Below are positions 31,738 through 36,064 of a stretch of DNA of 36,064 nt, in pieces (the stretch's first letter is position 1; the number at the start of each line of letters is the position of its first letter). The notes under the pieces are model-generated. The model did not search any database and was not told the DNA's origin. It saw only the letters and a list, made by a program, of their open reading frames with translations. The stretch comes from Pseudomonas mediterranea CFBP 5447 (GTDB taxonomy: Bacteria > Pseudomonadota > Gammaproteobacteria > Pseudomonadales > Pseudomonadaceae): assembly GCF_000774145.1 (NCBI RefSeq), contig NZ_KN322961.1:146555-182618 (forward strand). Direction: 5' to 3'. Made by a program: the position numbers and the translations under genes.

Positions 31738-33870
31738 TCAGAACGTCACGCTGGCACTCAGGCGCGCGGTACGTGGCTCCCCGACGGCGACCTGCAACTC
31801 GCTGCCGGTGGAGGACGGGTAGTACTGCTTGTCGAACAGGTTATCGACGTTCAGTTGCAGTGACGTCTTGTACCCCAGCACCGGCGACTCCCAACGCAGG
31901 AAGGCATCGGCGACGGTATAGCTGCTGAGCCAGAAATCGTTGGCGTTGTTCGCCGCGCGCTCGCCGACGTAGCGTGCGCCGGCACCGGCGTGCCAGGCGC
32001 CGAATTCGGTCGGGACGTTCAGGTGGTGCGACAGGTACAGGCTGGCGGTGTGCTTGGGCGCGTCCGACAGGCGATGGCCTTCGTTCTTCGGATCATCCAG
32101 TATTTCCGTATGGGTGTAGGCGTAGGTGCCGATCACATCCCAGCGTTCGGCCAGACGTCCGGTGACGTCGAGTTCCAGGCCTTGGGAGCCGACTTTGCCG
32201 GCGGCTTCTGCAATGGTTTTCCCGCCCACTACGGTATTGGTTACCACATTCTTTTTTTCGATATCGAACAAGGCGAGATTGATATTCAGCCCAGGTAGAG
32301 GATCATATTTGGCACCGATTTCATAACTGCGCCCTTCCTCCGGCTTGAAAGTGCTGAGGTTGTCATCGACGGTATCGTTGGGCTTGAACGAACGGCTGTA
32401 ATTTCCGTACAGGGACAAGGCTTCATCCGCTTTGTAGACCAGCCCCAGAAACGGAACAAAGGCATCGCCGTTATCGTCGCGAACAGGCACTCGCTTGATC
32501 ATGCCCGTTTCACTGAACTGGTCGTAATGCTGGTAGCGTCCGCCAAATACGAGAATCCAGCGATCATCCAGGTGCCAGTTGTCCTTCAGGTAAACGGAGC
32601 TGGAAGTCAGTTTGTTACTCAGGTTGCTTTGCGCAGCATTTATCTTGCCTGGCTCGGCCAGACCACCGTAAACCGGCGCGGTGATATCGAACCCTACCTG
32701 TGCAGTGCCACGGTAGGTCTTGCCACGGTATTGATCGGACACCTGATTATCGACACCGATCAGCAGATCATGGCGCTGACCGAACAGCTCCTGCTTACCC
32801 ATGAAATCCCAACTGGCGTAACGCGTTTCATCGTCATAGTGCGCACCATTGGCGGCACGCTGAAACTTACCGGTGTTTGACAGGCTCGGCTGCGCAATCG
32901 AAAGACTATACCGATCATTATTCCAGCCGTAAGTCACCCGAGTCTTCCACGCCTCGCTCAGCTCGTATTCGAAACGCGCCGTCGCCGTCTCACGAATCCC
33001 CACGCTCTTGGCCCAGCGCTCATCAAGGCGCTTGTCATAATCGATATCCGCCGGATGCCCGTCGGTAAACACCGTCCCACGGTCAAACGGGTTGGAATAT
33101 TCGTTGTACTCATAGCTCAGGTTCAACGAAGCCCGCTCACCGGTCCAGGCCAGGGACGGTGCGACCAGGGTGCTTTCATTCACGCCATAGTTGCGCCAGT
33201 AATCTTCATGACCACGCTCGGCAATCAACCGATACGCCAGCCCGCTGTCGCCCAGCGGCCCGGTGGTGTCCACGCCCAGGGTGCTGCCGCCTTCGCTGTA
33301 GGCCGAGCCGCTCAGCGTGGTGCTCTGGGTGTATTCGGGCTTCTTGCTGATGATGTTGACCAGGCCGCCAGGCTCCAGTGCGCCGTACAGCATCGAGGCC
33401 GGGCCCTTGAGCACTTCGACCCGCTCGGTGGTGGCGCTGAAGTTGTGTCCCAGGTTCGAACGCACGCCGTCGCGCAGGATCGAGCCATCGTCGTTGGTGC
33501 CGAAGCCGCGCTTGACCAGCGAGTCCCGCGAGCCACCCAGGGTATTGCCCTGGCTGACGCCGCTGACGAACTTCATCGCGTCGCCCAGGGAGCGCACCTG
33601 ATAATCGTCCAGGGTTTGCTGGGTCACCACATTGATCGATTGCGCCTCTTCCTTGATCGGTACGTCGCTTTTGCTCGCCGTGCTGGCTTGCGATGCCGTG
33701 TAGCCCTCATCTTGAGTGATACGGCTGCCCTGGATGTCCGTGGAGGGCAGTTCGATTACATCCTGGGCCCACAGCGGGCTGGCGATGAAGCAGCAGGACA
33801 AGGTCGGCAATACACACTTGATGAAGACATTGCGATTCGCAGGAGGGGTGGAACGATTCAAGACACGCAC
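31738..33870 (-). CDS. TonB-dependent siderophore receptor
   Basis: 710-residue outer-membrane receptor. A signal peptide (FIKCVLPTLSCCFIASPLWA|QD) is followed by a possible TonB-box region, then a plug domain (SINVVTQQTLDDYQVRSLGD, RGFGTNDDGSILRDGVRSN, ERVEVLKGPASMLYGALEPG, GLVNIISKKP) and a 22-strand barrel ending in the outer-membrane C-terminal Phe (SASVTF). The plug motifs are those of ferric siderophore receptors of the hydroxamate/FhuA-FpvA-like class. The predicted start is a GTG at 33870 with a poor ribosome site; a TTG four codons later is also possible, so the exact N-terminus is uncertain. A Fur-like box lies 36 bases upstream. The gene has no siderophore biosynthesis genes nearby and probably takes up a siderophore made elsewhere or by other organisms. 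Confidence 0.92.
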   Translation of the reverse strand: MRVLNRSTPPANRNVFIKCVLPTLSCCFIASPLWAQDVIELPSTDIQGSRITQDEGYTASQASTASKSDVPIKEEAQSINVVTQQTLDDYQVRSLGDAMKFVSGVSQGNTLGGSRDSLVKRGFGTNDDGSILRDGVRSNLGHNFSATTERVEVLKGPASMLYGALEPGGLVNIISKKPEYTQSTTLSGSAYSEGGSTLGVDTTGPLGDSGLAYRLIAERGHEDYWRNYGVNESTLVAPSLAWTGERASLNLSYEYNEYSNPFDRGTVFTDGHPADIDYDKRLDERWAKSVGIRETATARFEYELSEAWKTRVTYGWNNDRYSLSIAQPSLSNTGKFQRAANGAHYDDETRYASWDFMGKQELFGQRHDLLIGVDNQVSDQYRGKTYRGTAQVGFDITAPVYGGLAEPGKINAAQSNLSNKLTSSSVYLKDNWHLDDRWILVFGGRYQHYDQFSETGMIKRVPVRDDNGDAFVPFLGLVYKADEALSLYGNYSRSFKPNDTVDDNLSTFKPEEGRSYEIGAKYDPLPGLNINLALFDIEKKNVVTNTVVGGKTIAEAAGKVGSQGLELDVTGRLAERWDVIGTYAYTHTEILDDPKNEGHRLSDAPKHTASLYLSHHLNVPTEFGAWHAGAGARYVGERAANNANDFWLSSYTVADAFLRWESPVLGYKTSLQLNVDNLFDKQYYPSSTGSELQVAVGEPRTARLSASVTF

Positions 33871-33905
33871 TCACAGGGGGATGTTAATGCGAGCGAATAT
33901 ACTTT

Positions 33906-33924
33906 GAGAATGATTCCCAGTAAA
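33906..33924 (-). promoter_or_regulatory. Fur-like box
   Basis: GAGAATGATTCCCAGTAAA matches 13 of 19 positions of the consensus GATAATGATAATCATTATC and lies directly upstream of the siderophore receptor gene, as expected for iron repression. Confidence 0.65.
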
Positions 33925-33957
33925 TCTTTTCCAGGACCTTATTGCCACGGCGAATCC

Positions 33958-34049
33958 TTGTGGGAGCGAGCCTGCTCGCGATAACGGTATATCCGCCACA
34001 ACGGTTTTGGATGTGACGCCCTCATCGCGAGCAGGCTCGCTCCCACAAG
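33958..34049. repeat. REP pair
   Basis: Standard inverted REP pair between the divergent TonB receptor and chemoreceptor genes. It probably separates two transcripts; an in-frame upstream extension of the chemoreceptor through it is an artefact of the repeat. Confidence 0.92.
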
Positions 34050-34159
34050 TCCTCCGTACACCAAACGAGCGTAATATCAAAACGCCCAAAATCACTAAAG
34101 CTTTGGTCTTCTCGGTCGAATGTATTCCATCGAGAGATTTTTCTGCCCAGGAGCTTGGC

Positions 34160-35956
34160 ATGCAGACGTTGAAGGCTTTGTACGAGTCCATCGAAATGCA
34201 CTTTTTCGATACGCTCACCAAGAAACTCTCAAGCCTCTTCCTGCTGGTCGCCGTCAGCGGCTTGCTGTACTGGGTGGCCCTCAGCGCCCGTACCGACATT
34301 GTGGCGCAGTTGCGCAACGCGCAGCTCGACGCCGCCCTGCTGGGGCAGATCGAGAGCCGGCTCGACAGCCTCACCCAGGCCCTGCTGTTCGGTGCGCTCC
34401 TGACGCTGTGCATGATCAGCTTCATGGTCTGGTATTTTCGCCACCTCATCGTGCGTCCCGTCACCGCCATGACCCGTGCACTGGAGGAGATCGCCAACGG
34501 CGAAGGCGACCTGTCCAGGGACCTGCCGTTGGTGACCCATGACGAAATCCGCGTGTTGGCCGGCACCTGCAACCGCTTCCTGGCCAAGCAGCGGGAAATC
34601 ATCAGCAACGTCCAGGCGCTCACTGTGCACATCGCCGTCGAGTCGGCGCGTTCGCTCAAGAACATCAGCGACTCCAGCGACAGCGCCACCCATCAGGCAC
34701 GTTTCGCCAAAGAAGTGATGGAGCAGAGCAACTCCGCCGTGGACCGCATCGAAGAGGTCTCGCGCCAGACCCAGGGTATCTCCAGCACCACCGCTCAGAA
34801 CCTGAGCATGGCCCGCGATTCCTATGCCGAACTGCTGGAAGTGACCGGCAACATCGGCGAGATCGCCGGCAGCCTCAATGAGTTCGCGACGCTGGTGAGC
34901 GCCTTGAACCAGCGTTCATCGAGCATCAAGTCCATCGTTGGCTTGATCCAGCAGATCTCTGCCCAGACCAACCTGCTGGCCCTCAACGCCGCCATCGAAG
35001 CCGCCCGTGCCGGCGAGAGCGGCCGGGGCTTCGCCGTGGTGGCCGATGAAGTGCGGACCCTGGCGCAGAACGTCAGCCGGGCCACGGACGACATCTCGCG
35101 CAACATCGACGCCATGCTCGAGGAAGTCGGCTCCACCCACGAGCAGACCACCCAGATCAGCCACAGCGCCCGGGAAACCCAGAAAGTCGTGGAGCGTGCC
35201 TCCGGCCATTTCGAGAGCATGATCGTCGACTTCGAATCCACCAACGGCAAGCTGGCCGACATCGCCGGGCACATCCAGCAGTTCGCCGATGCCAACACCG
35301 GCATCAACGAACGGGTCACCCAGATCCATGCCGACAGCCAGTCGATCGATCAGCGCATGCAGCATTCGGCCACCGCTACCCGTGACCTGTCCGGTGTCGC
35401 TGAAAAGGTGCAGGCGCTGCTGGGCCGGTTCGTGCTCGGCCACGGCAAGCTGGATGCGGCCATCACCCGTGCCAGTCAGTGCCGCGACACCCTCCAGGTA
35501 CGCCTGGAGGCCTTGCACCGCGAGGGCCTCAACCTGTTCGACCAGAATTACCAGTTGGTTCCCGGCACCGATCCCAAGCAGTACATGACCGGCTACACCG
35601 AACGCTTTGCCCAGATCTGCCAGGAAGCCTGCGATGCCCTCACCCGCAGCACACCGGGCGGCAAGGTCTCATTCATCGTCGACACCAAGGGCTACTGCCC
35701 GGTGAACAACAGCTGGGTGTCGAAGCCCCCCACTGGCGACCGCGCCGTCGACCTGCCAGTGTGCCGCAACAAACGCATCTTCAACGACCCGATCGGCCTG
35801 CGCGCGGCGGGCAACGTCCAGCGCTTCCTGCTCCAGACCTACCTGCGCGATACCGGGGAAATCATGACCGAGATCGACGTACCGTTCTTCCTCGACGGCC
35901 GCCACTGGGGCAACCTGCGGGTGGGGTTCGACGCAGCGATGCTGTTGGCGGAGTGA
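34160..35956 (+). CDS. Methyl-accepting chemotaxis protein with C-terminal cytoplasmic sensor-like domain
   Basis: 598-residue chemoreceptor. TM1 is at about 23-41 and TM2 at about 73-94, leaving only about 30 periplasmic residues, too few for a ligand-binding domain. HAMP is at about 95-147 ([20 protein letters not shown]). The long coiled coil contains the conserved signalling tip [18 protein letters not shown] at about 270-290. After residue about 450 comes an extra cytoplasmic domain ([65 protein letters not shown]) that is seen at the C-terminus of several MCPs and looks like a Cache/PAS-type sensor. No CheW-binding pentapeptide tail is seen. The start has AGGAG eight bases upstream. The signal is probably cytoplasmic, not periplasmic. 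Confidence 0.92.
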   Translation: MQTLKALYESIEMHFFDTLTKKLSSLFLLVAVSGLLYWVALSARTDIVAQLRNAQLDAALLGQIESRLDSLTQALLFGALLTLCMISFMVWYFRHLIVRPVTAMTRALEEIANGEGDLSRDLPLVTHDEIRVLAGTCNRFLAKQREIISNVQALTVHIAVESARSLKNISDSSDSATHQARFAKEVMEQSNSAVDRIEEVSRQTQGISSTTAQNLSMARDSYAELLEVTGNIGEIAGSLNEFATLVSALNQRSSSIKSIVGLIQQISAQTNLLALNAAIEAARAGESGRGFAVVADEVRTLAQNVSRATDDISRNIDAMLEEVGSTHEQTTQISHSARETQKVVERASGHFESMIVDFESTNGKLADIAGHIQQFADANTGINERVTQIHADSQSIDQRMQHSATATRDLSGVAEKVQALLGRFVLGHGKLDAAITRASQCRDTLQVRLEALHREGLNLFDQNYQLVPGTDPKQYMTGYTERFAQICQEACDALTRSTPGGKVSFIVDTKGYCPVNNSWVSKPPTGDRAVDLPVCRNKRIFNDPIGLRAAGNVQRFLLQTYLRDTGEIMTEIDVPFFLDGRHWGNLRVGFDAAMLLAE

Positions 35957-35977
35957 GCGTGAGCCGGCAGGAAACAC

Positions 35978-36064
35978 TGTGGGAGCGAGGCTTGCCCGCG
36001 ATAGCGGTGGGTCAGCCGAGATCTTCATCACTGATACGACGTCATCGCGAGCAGGCTCGCTCCC
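35978..36064. repeat. REP pair at the window end
   Basis: Left arm GTGGGAGCGAGGCTTGCCCG (diverged) and right arm CATCGCGAGCAGGCTCGCTC, cut by the window edge, just after the chemoreceptor stop. Confidence 0.85.

Overview
The window looks like a chromosome segment of a fluorescent-group Pseudomonas. The evidence is the high GC coding style, the many copies of the short REP palindrome (GTGGGAGCGAGCCTGCTCGC type) between genes, and the families present: NCS1 permease, degenerate RibBA, PotABCD-like transporter and TonB siderophore receptor. No tRNA, rRNA, IS element, integrase or CRISPR array was seen.

Region 1 (1-3535): a tandem REP array, then a minus-strand operon of three genes encoding a circularly permuted ATP-grasp protein, an alpha-E protein and a transglutaminase-like protein. 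This is a widely conserved trio thought to act on peptides or amides. Region 2 (about 4027-14700): a minus-strand operon encoding, in order, an EamA-type membrane transporter, a stand-alone NRPS loading protein (A-NMT-PCP), a one-module type I PKS (KS-AT-KR-ACP-TE) and a periplasmic OpuAC-type (glycine betaine/carnitine/choline class) binding protein. A strong terminator closes it. The A-domain selectivity residues read DILQLGLIWK, the canonical glycine code, and the AT carries the malonyl HAFH motif. The logical product is therefore an N-methylated 4-amino-3-hydroxybutyrate. If the nitrogen is fully methylated this is carnitine itself; if only partly methylated it is a nor-carnitine or its lactam. 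The OpuAC-type protein at the end of the operon fits a quaternary-ammonium product. The TE has Cys in place of the nucleophilic Ser. I regard this operon as the most interesting system here.

Region 3 (14872-31550): a catabolic island. It contains an AA_synth protein, an alpha/beta hydrolase, two aldehyde dehydrogenases, a carboxymuconolactone decarboxylase-like protein, two closely related flavin reductases, an LLM (luciferase-like) monooxygenase, a second-copy-like RibBA with a degenerate GTP cyclohydrolase half, a Nudix hydrolase, a DUF1330 protein, a complete PotABCD-like ABC transporter and an NCS1 nucleobase-type permease. A GntR/FCD regulator is encoded within it. Six copies of an operator-like palindrome (TATTAYGGTATWCCA) lie upstream of five or six of the transcription units and nowhere else that I could see. 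This ties the genes into one regulon. The gene set suggests uptake and two-component-flavin-monooxygenase ring opening of a nitrogen heterocycle, followed by hydrolysis and semialdehyde oxidation. The exact substrate is unknown.

Region 4 (31690-36064): a TonB-dependent siderophore receptor with a Fur-like box, then a methyl-accepting chemotaxis protein that has almost no periplasmic domain and carries an extra C-terminal cytoplasmic domain. REP pairs sit at most of the gene ends.
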